Assembly (NCBI GenBank): GCA_028678665.1
Contig: JAJRDA010000003.1
Location: 1 to 37,941, forward strand
DNA length: 37,941 nucleotides
Direction of reading: 5' to 3'
From: Methanomicrobiales archaeon
GTDB taxonomy: Archaea; Halobacteriota; Methanomicrobia; Methanomicrobiales; JACTUA01
Below, piece after piece: positions 28,246 to 36,946 of this stretch. The notes under the pieces were generated by a model. The model made no database searches and was not told the DNA's origin. It saw only the letters and a list, made by a program, of their open reading frames with translations. The translations under genes were made by a program, and so were the position numbers. Every line of letters starts with the position of its first letter. Positions within the stretch are counted from its first letter, which is position 1.

Positions 28246-28740
28246 ATGGAGAGGAAGGGGGATACCGGTAAAATCCCGATCTTTGTTGCGGCAACAGGGA
28301 AGGTGGAGATGGTGGACCCGATCCGGAAGACTGATGAGGAATGGCGCAGGATCCTTCCGCCATTTTCCTTTGAGGTGGCCCGTGGACACGGGACCGAGCA
28401 GGCCTTCACCGGCCGGTACCACGATTTCCATGGGGACGGCGTGTACCGGTGCATCTGCTGCGGGACCGACCTCTTTCTCTCCCGGGCCAAGTTCGATTCC
28501 GGGACAGGATGGCCCAGCTTCAGCGCCGCCATCGCCCATGAGAACGTGGCGCTCAGGACTGACAGGAGTTACGGGATCGTGCGGACAGAGGTGCTCTGTG
28601 CACGGTGCGATGCCCATCTGGGGCATGTCTTTGACGATGGCCCACCCCCCTCCGGGAAGCGGTACTGCATGAACTCCGCTTCCCTCCGGTTCGTGGCACG
28701 GGGCGATCTGGCGAAAAAGGATCCAGGATCCCCGGGGTAA
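28246..28740 (+). CDS. msrB: Peptide-methionine (R)-S-oxide reductase
   Basis: GVYRCICCGTDLFLSRAKFDSGTGWPSF, CARCDAHLGHVFDDGPPPSGKRYCMNSASLRF. Confidence 0.95.
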   Translation: MERKGDTGKIPIFVAATGKVEMVDPIRKTDEEWRRILPPFSFEVARGHGTEQAFTGRYHDFHGDGVYRCICCGTDLFLSRAKFDSGTGWPSFSAAIAHENVALRTDRSYGIVRTEVLCARCDAHLGHVFDDGPPPSGKRYCMNSASLRFVARGDLAKKDPGSPG

Positions 28741-28750
28741 TACACAGGGA

Positions 28751-29314
28751 TCAGGGACCCGGTCGCGCCAGGATCAGGTAGTGGTACGGGCCGCAGTCCT
28801 GCAGTGATGGCAGGTGAAACCCGGCCTCACGGATCAGGGCCAGGGCATACTCCGGGGGGAACCTCTTCTCTCTGGGAGGACCGATGGGCATCTCCCTCGC
28901 ATGCCAGTCCAGGTCCGCGAGGACTCCCCCCTCCCGGACCATCCTTCGCGCGTTCCGGAGCACCCGTCCGGGATCCGAAAAATCATGCAGGCAGATCCCG
29001 AAGAAGACCACATCCCCGCAGCCGGAACAGAGCACCGTCTCTTCTGCGGCTCCCGCCCGCGCCGAGACCCAGTCCATCCCTGCATCCGCAGCACGGTCCC
29101 GCAGGCGCGTGACCGCTTCCCCATTGATATCGATCCCGCAGACACGGCCGGAGGCGCCGACCCTGCGAGCGGCAGGCAGGGCAAAGTACCCTTCCCCGCA
29201 CCCTACGTCCAGGAACGTCATCCCCGGAACGACCCCGATGGCGGCCAGCACGCGTTCGGGGTCCTGCCAGCGCCGCCGTTCAGGATCATCCGGAGGAAAC
29301 CGGGGATGTGACAT
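28751..29314 (-). CDS. Class I SAM-dependent methyltransferase
   Basis: MTFLDVGCGEGYFALPAARRVGASGRVCGIDINGEAVTRL motif I/II. Confidence 0.88.
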   Translation of the reverse strand: MSHPRFPPDDPERRRWQDPERVLAAIGVVPGMTFLDVGCGEGYFALPAARRVGASGRVCGIDINGEAVTRLRDRAADAGMDWVSARAGAAEETVLCSGCGDVVFFGICLHDFSDPGRVLRNARRMVREGGVLADLDWHAREMPIGPPREKRFPPEYALALIREAGFHLPSLQDCGPYHYLILARPGP

Positions 29315-29562
29315 CTTCTACCCTCAGGATCATTGCGCTGCGCGAAGGCATGAGCCCGGCGCCTGGACCCTCCAGGAATACATTACCATACCATGAAGTT
29401 AATGAAACTCATTGATTCCTTCTTTAATTGCCTATTATTGCTATCAGACCTGTAACAGCCATTATAGCAGAGTTTTAGACCCAATAATGGCTAAATCAAA
29501 ATAGATATACATATATATACGTGCATGAAATTGTAATGTGCAGACACGGACAGTGACCAACA

Positions 29563-29925
29563 ATGTCTCAAGTGAAAATCAAGCCCTGGGTCAGCGCTTC
29601 AGAAGTCGTGTATGCGATCAATGACATCGCGGAGGAGGTGGAACGTTTCAGGCGTCTCCCTGAGGAGACCCTGGAACAGTACAGCATCATCGCCGCGATC
29701 TCGGACCGCGAGTTCAAGAACCTCTTCCTGAAGATGCTGCAGGAGCGGCGTCCCAAGGAGTACCCCAAGTTCCTCCACTACCTGGACCGCATGGCCGAAA
29801 ACGGACGCAAGTACACACGAGAGTACCGAGCACAGATGCGCATGATGTCAGCAAAGGTGGGGATGATGTACCACCTCTACGGGGGGGACCTTCCTTCCAA
29901 GAAAAAGGAGACTGCCACGAACTGA
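29563..29925 (+). CDS. Hypothetical protein
   Basis: 120 aa MSQVKIKPWVSASEVVYAINDIAEEVERFRRLPEETLEQYS..; AT-rich upstream region with TATA-like stretch. Confidence 0.75.
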   Translation: MSQVKIKPWVSASEVVYAINDIAEEVERFRRLPEETLEQYSIIAAISDREFKNLFLKMLQERRPKEYPKFLHYLDRMAENGRKYTREYRAQMRMMSAKVGMMYHLYGGDLPSKKKETATN

Positions 29926-30134
29926 CCATCCCTGATACGTTCCTCTTTACCCTCACCCCTCTCATCCCACCTTTCTGGAAGTTCTTGACCAAATCATTAT
30001 GCGGCAACGGCCCGCATCCCCATCCTCACAAAACCCTTCCATCCTTTTCTCCCACCGGATTCCCTGACCCGACAAGGGGCTGAGCCACGTTCCGTGAGAT
30101 GTGGACCAGTGATCCCCGTGATTCAGGACACCGA

Positions 30135-30199
30135 CAGGGGGGGCGCCCACGCGGCGGGGGGCGGAGCCCTCCCTGGAGCGTCCCCGCAGACGTATTCAT
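30135..30199 (+). repeat. Family B intergenic hairpin element, copy B2
   Basis: CAGGGGGGGCGCCCACGCGGCGGGGGGCGGAGCCCTCCCTGGAGCGTCCCCGCAGACGTATTCAT. Confidence 0.8.
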
Positions 30200-30277
30200 C
30201 GGGGATACCGACCCGCTTCCTTTCCGGGCAACAGTGAGAAAGAGAGGAAAAGGAAAGAAGTGGTGAGAGATTCCGCT

Positions 30278-31444
30278 TCACCGGTACATGCGGTCGTCGC
30301 GGAGGGAAGGTTCGCTCCTCACCTTGGCGAGGGCTGCGGTGAAATCCTGCTGCTCCACGGCGTCCGCACCGCGCCGGACGGCATTCATGCCGGCCTCGCG
30401 GCAGATGGCCTGGAGATCCGCGCCGGTGCCGCTCTCGGTCCCCTTCACCAGATCCTCCAGGTCCACCTCCCCCACCTTCATGGAGCGGGTATGGATCTTC
30501 AGGATCTCCCTGCGCGCCCCTTCGTCCGGGAGCGGGATCCGGAGAACCCGGTCGAACCGGCCGGGCCGCAGGATGGCGAGATCCAGCATGTCCAGCCGGT
30601 TCGTGGCCGCCATGATCCGGATGTCGCCCCGGTTGTCGAACCCGTCCATCTCTGCCAGGAGCTGCATGAGCGTCCGCTGCACCTCGGCGGATCCCGAGGT
30701 GCCGTCATGGGTCCGCATGGAGGCGATGGCATCGATCTCGTCGATGAAGATGATGGAGGGGGCGCGTTCCCGGGCCAGCTGGAAGAGCTCCCGCACCAGC
30801 TGGGCTCCTTCCCCGATGAACTTGTGCACCAGTTCCGACCCCGACATCCGGATGAAGGTGGCGCGGGCCTGGTGGGCGACGGCTTTCGCGATCAGGGTCT
30901 TTCCCGTCCCTGGCGGGCCGTGGAGGAGGATCCCCTTGGGGGGCTCCACCCCGAGCCGCCGGAAGACCTCGGGGCGGGTCAGGGGGTACTCCACCGCTTC
31001 CCGCACCTCCTCGATCTCCTGCCGCAGGCCCCCTATCTGCTCGAAGGTGACATCAGGCGAGGCCTCCAGCTCCATCACCCGCACCCGGGCATCGAACACG
31101 GAACCGATGATCTTGACGACAGAGAGCGCGTTGTTCACCGCCACCTTTGTACCGGGTTTCAGGGTCTTCTGGAGTTCCTCGTTCACGGTGGTGAGGTACT
31201 CCTGGTTGTTCCCCTGCTGCCTCAGGTACACCTCCCCGTCCCCCATCACCTCCACCACCGAGGCGACAAAGAGGGGCATCCGCTTCAGCTGTGCGTTCTC
31301 CCGCCGGAGCTGGTTCACCTCCTTCTGGAGGTTCTCGTTCCGTACCTTGAGATCCAGCTGCTGGGCACGCAGCTCCTGGAGTTCCAGGTTCATCTTCACC
31401 AGGTCTGTCTCGGATCTGACCTGGCTGGACACGGTGTCATCCAT
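30278..31444 (-). CDS. pan: Proteasome-activating nucleotidase (AAA ATPase)
   Basis: N-terminal coiled coil, GPPGTGKTLIAKAVAHQARATFIRMSGSELVHKFIGEGAQLVRELF, SRH region; C-terminus ..DDRMYR fits the HbYX proteasome-docking motif. Confidence 0.96.
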   Translation of the reverse strand: MDDTVSSQVRSETDLVKMNLELQELRAQQLDLKVRNENLQKEVNQLRRENAQLKRMPLFVASVVEVMGDGEVYLRQQGNNQEYLTTVNEELQKTLKPGTKVAVNNALSVVKIIGSVFDARVRVMELEASPDVTFEQIGGLRQEIEEVREAVEYPLTRPEVFRRLGVEPPKGILLHGPPGTGKTLIAKAVAHQARATFIRMSGSELVHKFIGEGAQLVRELFQLARERAPSIIFIDEIDAIASMRTHDGTSGSAEVQRTLMQLLAEMDGFDNRGDIRIMAATNRLDMLDLAILRPGRFDRVLRIPLPDEGARREILKIHTRSMKVGEVDLEDLVKGTESGTGADLQAICREAGMNAVRRGADAVEQQDFTAALAKVRSEPSLRDDRMYR

Positions 31445-31449
31445 CTCAT

Positions 31450-31478
31450 TCTCTATATAGGGCGTGATCGCATATATC
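31450..31478. promoter_or_regulatory. Two opposing TATA-like boxes in a 38-bp divergent spacer
   Basis: tctatatag (31452..31460) ~27 nt before GTG 31483; catatat (31471..31477) ~30 nt before pan ATG 31444 on the other strand. Confidence 0.5.
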
Positions 31479-31482
31479 AGGT

Positions 31483-31902
31483 GTGGCGTCCGTCATCAGG
31501 GGGAGGGGAATCGCGGGGGGCACGGGCACCGGGCCCCTGCTCGCGAGCAGCGAGCCCATCTCCTTCCTGGGGGGAGTGGACCCGAAGACCGGGATGGTCG
31601 TGGAGCCGGGCCATCCGCTGCTGGGGAAGTCGGTGGCCGGGTGCGTGCTCTTTTTTCCGCACGGGAAGGGTTCCACCGTCGGGTCCTACGTGCTCTACGC
31701 CCTCCGGCACAACGGGAAGGCGCCGGCTGCCATCGTGAACCGGGAGGCGGAACCCATCATTGTTGTCGGGGCCATCATCGCGGGCATCCCCATGATGGAC
31801 CAGCCGGATCCTGCCATTGACCGGATCCCGGAGGGGACCCGGGTGACCGTCGACGGTGGGAAGGGGGAACTGACCTGTGAGGGTGAACTGGAGGGTCATT
31901 AA
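31483..31902 (+). CDS. DUF126 / aconitase X swivel-domain protein (candidate phosphomevalonate dehydratase small subunit)
   Basis: VIRGRGIAGGTGTGPLLASSEPISFLGGVDPKTGMVVEPGHPLLGKSVAGCVLFFPHGKGSTVGSYVLYAL. Confidence 0.88.
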   Translation: MASVIRGRGIAGGTGTGPLLASSEPISFLGGVDPKTGMVVEPGHPLLGKSVAGCVLFFPHGKGSTVGSYVLYALRHNGKAPAAIVNREAEPIIVVGAIIAGIPMMDQPDPAIDRIPEGTRVTVDGGKGELTCEGELEGH

Positions 31903-32989
31903 TGCGGCCGCCAGCTCGTACGCCCCCCTGTTCGCATCCTGTGCAGAGTACGGCTTTTACCTGAGACCGGTGGATGCACCCGCGCCGGATATCACCTGTT
32001 ACAGCCTGAACTCGGTGAATGAACCGGCATTCCGGGAGGAGATCGCGAGGGCCGGATGCACCACCATCGTTGGCGGTCCCCACGCGTCCGCGTGCCCGGA
32101 GCAGGTGGCAGCGTATGCCGATTACGTGGTGGTGGGCGAGGGGGAGTTTACGCTGCCGCGCCTCCTCTCCCGTCTGGAGGAGGGAGGGACAGGACCGGTC
32201 CCCGGGGTGGTGTGCCGCGGAGGCACCCTCCCCACGGACCACACGGTGATCCTGGACGCGTTCCCACCTTTCTCGGTCATGAAAGGGTACATCGAGATCT
32301 CCCGCGGCTGTCCCTTCGGGTGTGCCTACTGCCAGACCCCCTGTCTCTTCGGGTCCACGATGCGGCACCGGTCCATTGACACCATCGTCCGGTTCGCGTC
32401 CCGCTACCACGACATCCGGTTCGTCTCCCCCAATGCCCTCGCCTACGGATCCGACGGGAGGACCCCCCGGCTGGAGAAGGTGGCGGCGCTCCTCTCCCGC
32501 CTCTCAGGGAATATCTACTTCGGTACCTTCCCGAGCGAGGTGCGCCCTGAGTTCATCTCCGGGGAAGCCCTGGATCTGATCGCTTCCTGCCGTGCCAGCC
32601 GCCGGATCGCCTTTGGTGCCCAGTCGGGGAGCGACCGGATCCTCTCCCTGATCCGCAGGGGACACACGATCGCAGACGTCATCGCTGCCGTGGAATGCTG
32701 CCGGGCTCATGACTTTGTTCCGTCCGTGGACTTCATCCTGGGATTCCCCTTCGAGACCGCGGAGGACGAGGAGGAGACGCTGGGACTGATCCGGTGGGTG
32801 ACCCGCCATGGGAAGGCCCGGGTGCATGCCTTCATCCCCCTGCCGGGTACCGCACTCGCCGGTACCGTCCCGCGCCCCCTCTCCCGCCATACCCTCCAGA
32901 TCCTGGGGAATCTGGCACTCCACGGGCGGATCACCGGTTCCTGGAACGATCCCGCGGTAAGGTTTTTTAAGGCACGTTCCGATATATGA
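31877..32989 (+). CDS. B12-binding-domain radical SAM protein (TIGR04013-like)
   Basis: IVGGPHASACPEQVAAYADYVVVGEGEFTLPRLL; YIEISRGCPFGCAYCQTPCLFG (CX3CX2C). Start may be a few codons downstream. Confidence 0.85.
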   Translation: MRVNWRVINAAASSYAPLFASCAEYGFYLRPVDAPAPDITCYSLNSVNEPAFREEIARAGCTTIVGGPHASACPEQVAAYADYVVVGEGEFTLPRLLSRLEEGGTGPVPGVVCRGGTLPTDHTVILDAFPPFSVMKGYIEISRGCPFGCAYCQTPCLFGSTMRHRSIDTIVRFASRYHDIRFVSPNALAYGSDGRTPRLEKVAALLSRLSGNIYFGTFPSEVRPEFISGEALDLIASCRASRRIAFGAQSGSDRILSLIRRGHTIADVIAAVECCRAHDFVPSVDFILGFPFETAEDEEETLGLIRWVTRHGKARVHAFIPLPGTALAGTVPRPLSRHTLQILGNLALHGRITGSWNDPAVRFFKARSDI

Positions 32990-33633
32990 CCATGATAAAG
33001 ATTCTGCAGATTGCAGATCTTCACGGGCAGTTCGGGAAACTGGACTCGTTTTTAAGCCTTGAGCCCGACCTGGTCGTCATCTCCGGTGATATCACCGAGA
33101 ACGGGCCCGTGGACGTGGTGCCCGATCTCCTGGACCGTATCGAGGTCCCCGTCTTCGTGGTCCCCGGGAACTGCGACCCCCGGGATATCCTGGACGTCCT
33201 GGAGGACTCGAGCGCTGTCTGCCTCCATGGCTCCACCATGACGCTCGGGAAAGTGACCCTCACGGGAATCGGAGGATCCAACAAGACACCGTTCGGCACC
33301 CCCTTCGAACTCACCGAAGAACAGATCGAGGGGATCCTGAACGGGCTCACCTCGCACCTGGAGAAGAACGTGCACAACATCCTCGTGACCCACGCTCCCC
33401 CGGAGGGGACACTGGACCGGGTAGGCGAGGCCCACGTGGGGAGCCCGGCCCTCCGGAAATTCATGAAGCACTTCGACCTGGTCTGTTCTGCCCACATCCA
33501 CGACGACCGGGGTGAGATGGAGGTGGACGGCGTCCGGATCGTGAACCCGGGCCCGGCCAGCGAGGGTCACTGCGCCATGATCCAGCTGGGCGACGAGCCC
33601 CGCGATATCACCATCAAGATCCTTTCCGTGTAG
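32986..33633 (+). CDS. Metallophosphoesterase (YfcE/MJ0936-like)
   Basis: ADLHGQ, VISGDITENGP, VPGNCDPRDI, LVTHAPPEGTLD, CSAHIHDDRG metal motifs. Confidence 0.88.
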   Translation: MTMIKILQIADLHGQFGKLDSFLSLEPDLVVISGDITENGPVDVVPDLLDRIEVPVFVVPGNCDPRDILDVLEDSSAVCLHGSTMTLGKVTLTGIGGSNKTPFGTPFELTEEQIEGILNGLTSHLEKNVHNILVTHAPPEGTLDRVGEAHVGSPALRKFMKHFDLVCSAHIHDDRGEMEVDGVRIVNPGPASEGHCAMIQLGDEPRDITIKILSV

Positions 33634-34186
33634 AGAGGAGCATCTCCAGGTACGAGACGGAGAGGGATTCTCCCCGGACCCCCAGCTCTTCTGCAATAGT
33701 TCGGATCCGGCGGACCGCCTCTGTTCGGGAGAGACCCATGGGTGCCTCGATCTCGATAAACGTCCCGAGCGACTCCACCGTGTCCAGGGCAATGGTGGCC
33801 CCCTCCCGCCGGTACAGGTCCCGCTCCTTCACCACCTCTGCCGTGGGCCGGAACCCCAGCCGATCCAGCACCTGCTCCAGGAGATCCCCCTCCACCACCG
33901 AGACACAGATCTCCTCCCTGGCCTTGGGCCCGTCGCCGGGGAGTTTTGGTCCCTTGTAGGTGAGCACCGGTGCCTCTCCGGGCCCCGGCGTCCCTCCGGA
34001 CACCGGTACTCCCCCGGAGTACCTGACCCGGAGGGCTTCATCGGTGACCGCGAAATCGCGGTGAGGGGCGTTGAAGTACACGTCCCGTTCCACCACCACC
34101 CCAAGGTGCTCTGCCTTCAGGTCCCGCAGGCGTTTCCTCACCGGTTCCAGGGCACTGACACGGATCTTGGCCTCGATCTCCATCAT
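33614..34186 (-). CDS. CYTH-domain protein (class IV adenylate cyclase / thiamine triphosphatase-like)
   Basis: MMEIEAKIRV (ExExK motif); LTYKGPK; LGTFIEIEAP. Confidence 0.88.
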   Translation of the reverse strand: MMEIEAKIRVSALEPVRKRLRDLKAEHLGVVVERDVYFNAPHRDFAVTDEALRVRYSGGVPVSGGTPGPGEAPVLTYKGPKLPGDGPKAREEICVSVVEGDLLEQVLDRLGFRPTAEVVKERDLYRREGATIALDTVESLGTFIEIEAPMGLSRTEAVRRIRTIAEELGVRGESLSVSYLEMLLSTRKGS

Positions 34187-34304
34187 GGCGACTGCTTCCT
34201 GTAGAAAGGTACCGCCCGGCTGAAGTGAACCTTTCCCCACGTTCCCGCAGGAGAACGGTGCCTATAAATGCCCTTCCCTCCCTGTATTATAGTCAGGTAA
34301 TGAA

Positions 34305-34994
34305 ATGACTGTTGCAGAAGGCGATTTCATCCGGCTCAGCTACACCGGGAAGGTGGACGACCGGATCTTTGATACCACCGACGAGGAAACCGCGAAGGAG
34401 TCAGGGATCCACAACCCGTCCGCCGTGTACGGGCCCGTGATGATCCGGGTGGGATCCCGGCACGTGGTCATCGGACTGGACGATGTTGTCATCGGGAAGG
34501 AGGCAGGCGAGAGCGGGGAGGTTGAGGTGCCCGCCGAGAAGGCATTCGGCCCCCATGACGAGACCCGGATGGAATCCGTCTCCGTGGCCAAGTTCCGGGA
34601 GAAGCCCTGTCTCGGTATGCAGGTGGAGCTGGAGAACCGGGAAGGCACAGTGGTAAACCTGATCGGGCGCAGGGCCATCGTGGATTTCAACCACCCGCTG
34701 GCGGGTAAGACCATCACCTACTCTTACAAGGTGGAGCGCATCGCCGAATCCAATGAGGAGAAGATCGCCGGGCTGATCCACCTCTACACCCAGCGGGAGA
34801 TGGAGGTGAAGGAGGAGGGGTCCACCGTCATGATCCTGCTCCCCCCGGCCATCAACTACGACCGGCGCTGGCTTCTCTGGCGGAGCCGGGTCGTGCAGGA
34901 GATCTTCGAGTACTTCCCCGATGTCCAGGACATCGTGCTCCAGGAGACCTTCCACCGGCCGGAGAACAAAGAGGCCGGCGGGCAGGAGACCTGA
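34305..34994 (+). CDS. FKBP-type peptidyl-prolyl cis-trans isomerase (SlyD-like)
   Basis: GDFIRLSYTGKVDDRIFDTTDEE, VVIGLDDVVIGKEAGESGEVEVPAEKAFGPHDE, DFNHPLAGKTITYSYKVE. Confidence 0.94.
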   Translation: MTVAEGDFIRLSYTGKVDDRIFDTTDEETAKESGIHNPSAVYGPVMIRVGSRHVVIGLDDVVIGKEAGESGEVEVPAEKAFGPHDETRMESVSVAKFREKPCLGMQVELENREGTVVNLIGRRAIVDFNHPLAGKTITYSYKVERIAESNEEKIAGLIHLYTQREMEVKEEGSTVMILLPPAINYDRRWLLWRSRVVQEIFEYFPDVQDIVLQETFHRPENKEAGGQET

Positions 34995-35130
34995 ATTTCG
35001 GCAGGGGCAACGGGGCTCGCCCAATCCCCTGTCCTTTCTCTGCCCCTCTTCTTCGTTTTTTCCCCCCGGACAGATCCACCGGCGGTTATATGGTGACGGA
35101 GCGGTACAACCTCGATAGGACAGGGAACCC

Positions 35131-36507
35131 ATGACCGCCGACCGCTACTTCAACCGCGAGATCGAGACGCTGGACCGGGACCGGCTGGATGAGATTATCG
35201 CTGAACGGGTCCGGTATACGGTCCGGTACGCCAACGAGCATTCCCCCTTCTACCGGGGCTGGTTCCGGAGTCACGGGATCGACCCCGCGTCCATCCGGAC
35301 CCACGAGGACCTGAGCCGGCTGCCCGTCATCTCGGGGAGCACCATCCGGTCGCACCAGCCGCCGGTGGCTCAAGAGTTCGGCTTCCATTCTGCCCCATGG
35401 GATCAGGTCTTCACCATCCACGAGACGAGCGGGACCAGTGGCACCCCCAAGGCGTTCTTCCTCACCTGGCAGGACTGGGAACGATACGCAGAGAAGTACG
35501 CCCGGATCTTTGTCTCCCAGGGCTTCGGGCCCGGGGACCGGGTGGTGGTCTGCGCTTCCTATGGCATGAACGTGGGGGCCAACACGATGACGCTTGCGGC
35601 GCGGTACGTGGGCATGGCCATCATCCCCCAGGGGACGTGTGCCTTCCCTGGCCGGGTGATCACGAGTTACCGGCCTACGGGGATCGTCGGCTCGGTCTTC
35701 AAGCTGCTGAACCTGGCCCGCCGCCTGGAGGCCGAGGGAATCGACCCCCGCACCTCCGGTATCCGGCGGCTGGTAGCAGGAGGGGAGTCCTTTGCCCCGG
35801 AGTCGCGGGCATACCTGGCAGAGGTCTGGGACTGCCCGGTACACAACACCTATGGGTCCACGGAAGGGACGATGTGCGGCGAATGCGACCGGCACACCGG
35901 GCTGCATGTCCCCGAGGACCTGGTGCACCTGGACGTGTACGACCCGGCGCTCCAGGCCTTTGTACCGGAAGGGGAGTGCGGCCGGATCGTGCTCACCACC
36001 CTCATCCCTCCCGGCAGCCACTGCGGCATGCTGCTCCTCAACTACGACACCGAGGACACCACCGTCATCCTTTCCCGGGAGACGTGCGCCTGCGGCCGCA
36101 CCCACCTGCGGATCCAGAACCCCCAGCGGGAGGCCGAGACCTTCCGGGCGGGGGGAGCGTTCCTGAACCGGGTGGACGTGGAGCGGGGGGTCTTCCAGCG
36201 GGGGAACATGGAATACCTGACCGGCGATTACGAGGCCTTCCTCACCGATGGAGACCGGGAAGGCAGCACCGTCCTGCAGGTAACCATGGAAAGCCAGGAT
36301 CCTGCACGGGCGGACCGCGACGGGATCGCGGACCGGTTCGTGCGGGGTTTCATCGGCAGGAACCCGTACCTCCAGGCGGCCCATGACGAGGACCTCCTTA
36401 CCTTCGCATTCTCCTTCTCTGCACCGGGTACCCTCGCGCACCAGCAGGTGAAGGGCAGGCCGAAACGCCTGGTGGACCGGCGGACCGGGACCGGCGGCCG
36501 GGCCTGA
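35131..36507 (+). CDS. Coenzyme F390 synthetase / phenylacetate-CoA ligase-like adenylating enzyme
   Basis: HETSGTSGTPKAFFLTWQDWERYA adenylation motif, NTYGSTEGTMCGECD, CACGRTHLRIQ; methanogen F390 synthetase family is the closest recognised family. Confidence 0.75.
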   Translation: MTADRYFNREIETLDRDRLDEIIAERVRYTVRYANEHSPFYRGWFRSHGIDPASIRTHEDLSRLPVISGSTIRSHQPPVAQEFGFHSAPWDQVFTIHETSGTSGTPKAFFLTWQDWERYAEKYARIFVSQGFGPGDRVVVCASYGMNVGANTMTLAARYVGMAIIPQGTCAFPGRVITSYRPTGIVGSVFKLLNLARRLEAEGIDPRTSGIRRLVAGGESFAPESRAYLAEVWDCPVHNTYGSTEGTMCGECDRHTGLHVPEDLVHLDVYDPALQAFVPEGECGRIVLTTLIPPGSHCGMLLLNYDTEDTTVILSRETCACGRTHLRIQNPQREAETFRAGGAFLNRVDVERGVFQRGNMEYLTGDYEAFLTDGDREGSTVLQVTMESQDPARADRDGIADRFVRGFIGRNPYLQAAHDEDLLTFAFSFSAPGTLAHQQVKGRPKRLVDRRTGTGGRA

Positions 36508-36550
36508 GGTATCAACAGGCGAGACCGGTTATTTTACACGCACGTGACTT

Positions 36551-36611
36551 CTCGTGAGACGCTCCAGGGGGGGACCTGCGTTCCCCCCTGCCGCGCGGAC
36601 GCCCCCCCTGG
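36551..36611 (-). repeat. Family B element, copy B3 (inverted)
   Basis: Reverse complement CAGGGGGGGCGTCCGCGCGGCAGGGGGGAACGCAGGTCCCCCCCTGGAGCGTCTCACGAG. Confidence 0.75.
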
Positions 36612-36660
36612 CTGGTGATCGTTCACCACGTCGGTCCCCGCTGAAAAGCGCGGCTCAGGC

Positions 36661-36721
36661 TATCCTCACGGGGGTGGGACCGGGAGGGGGCTTTGCCCCC
36701 TCCCGCAGCATTTACCGGATA
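36661..36721 (+). repeat. Family A element, copy A3 (3' outer arm degenerate)
   Basis: TATCCTCACGGGGGTGGGACCGGGAGGGGGC-TTT-GCCCCCTCCCG; terminal TATCC/GGATA pairing retained. Confidence 0.85.
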
Positions 36722-36769
36722 CCGATGTTTCACCAGATCGGTATCACCGATGGATCACTCCATCCTCCC

Positions 36770-36823
36770 CCGGGGATGCCCACGCGGCGGGGGCAGAGCC
36801 CCCAAGAGCGTACCACTCGTCGT
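36770..36823 (+). repeat. Family B element, copy B4
   Basis: CGGGGATGCCCACGCGGCGGGGGC-AGA-GCCCCCAAGAGCGTACCACTCG. Confidence 0.75.
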
Positions 36824-36845
36824 ACGCGAAGATGGGAAAAAACCT

Positions 36846-36893
36846 CAGGGGGCACGGCAGGGGGAATCCGCCCCCCCCGGGAGTGTCCAGCAC
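36846..36893 (+). repeat. Family B-like element, copy B5 (diverged)
   Basis: CAGGGGGCACGGCAGGGGGAATCCGCCCCCCCCGGGAGTGTCCAGCAC, alignable to reverse-complemented B3. Confidence 0.5.
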
Positions 36894-36946
36894 CGAAAGA
36901 AGAGGCCCCCTCGATACAGGGTGATATTACCGTCCGGGTTTCCGGT

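Noticed and set aside
30260-31738. 492-aa + strand ORF opposite pan
   Set aside because: Antisense shadow of a clearly conserved AAA ATPase; H/P/R/D-rich low-complexity translation with no motif.
35086-36441. 451-aa minus ORF opposite the F390 synthetase-like gene
   Set aside because: Shadow ORF; adenylation motifs are on the + strand.
36551-36893. Possible CRISPR array
   Set aside because: Repeats are of two kinds, in mixed orientation, with unequal spacing and no cas genes nearby.
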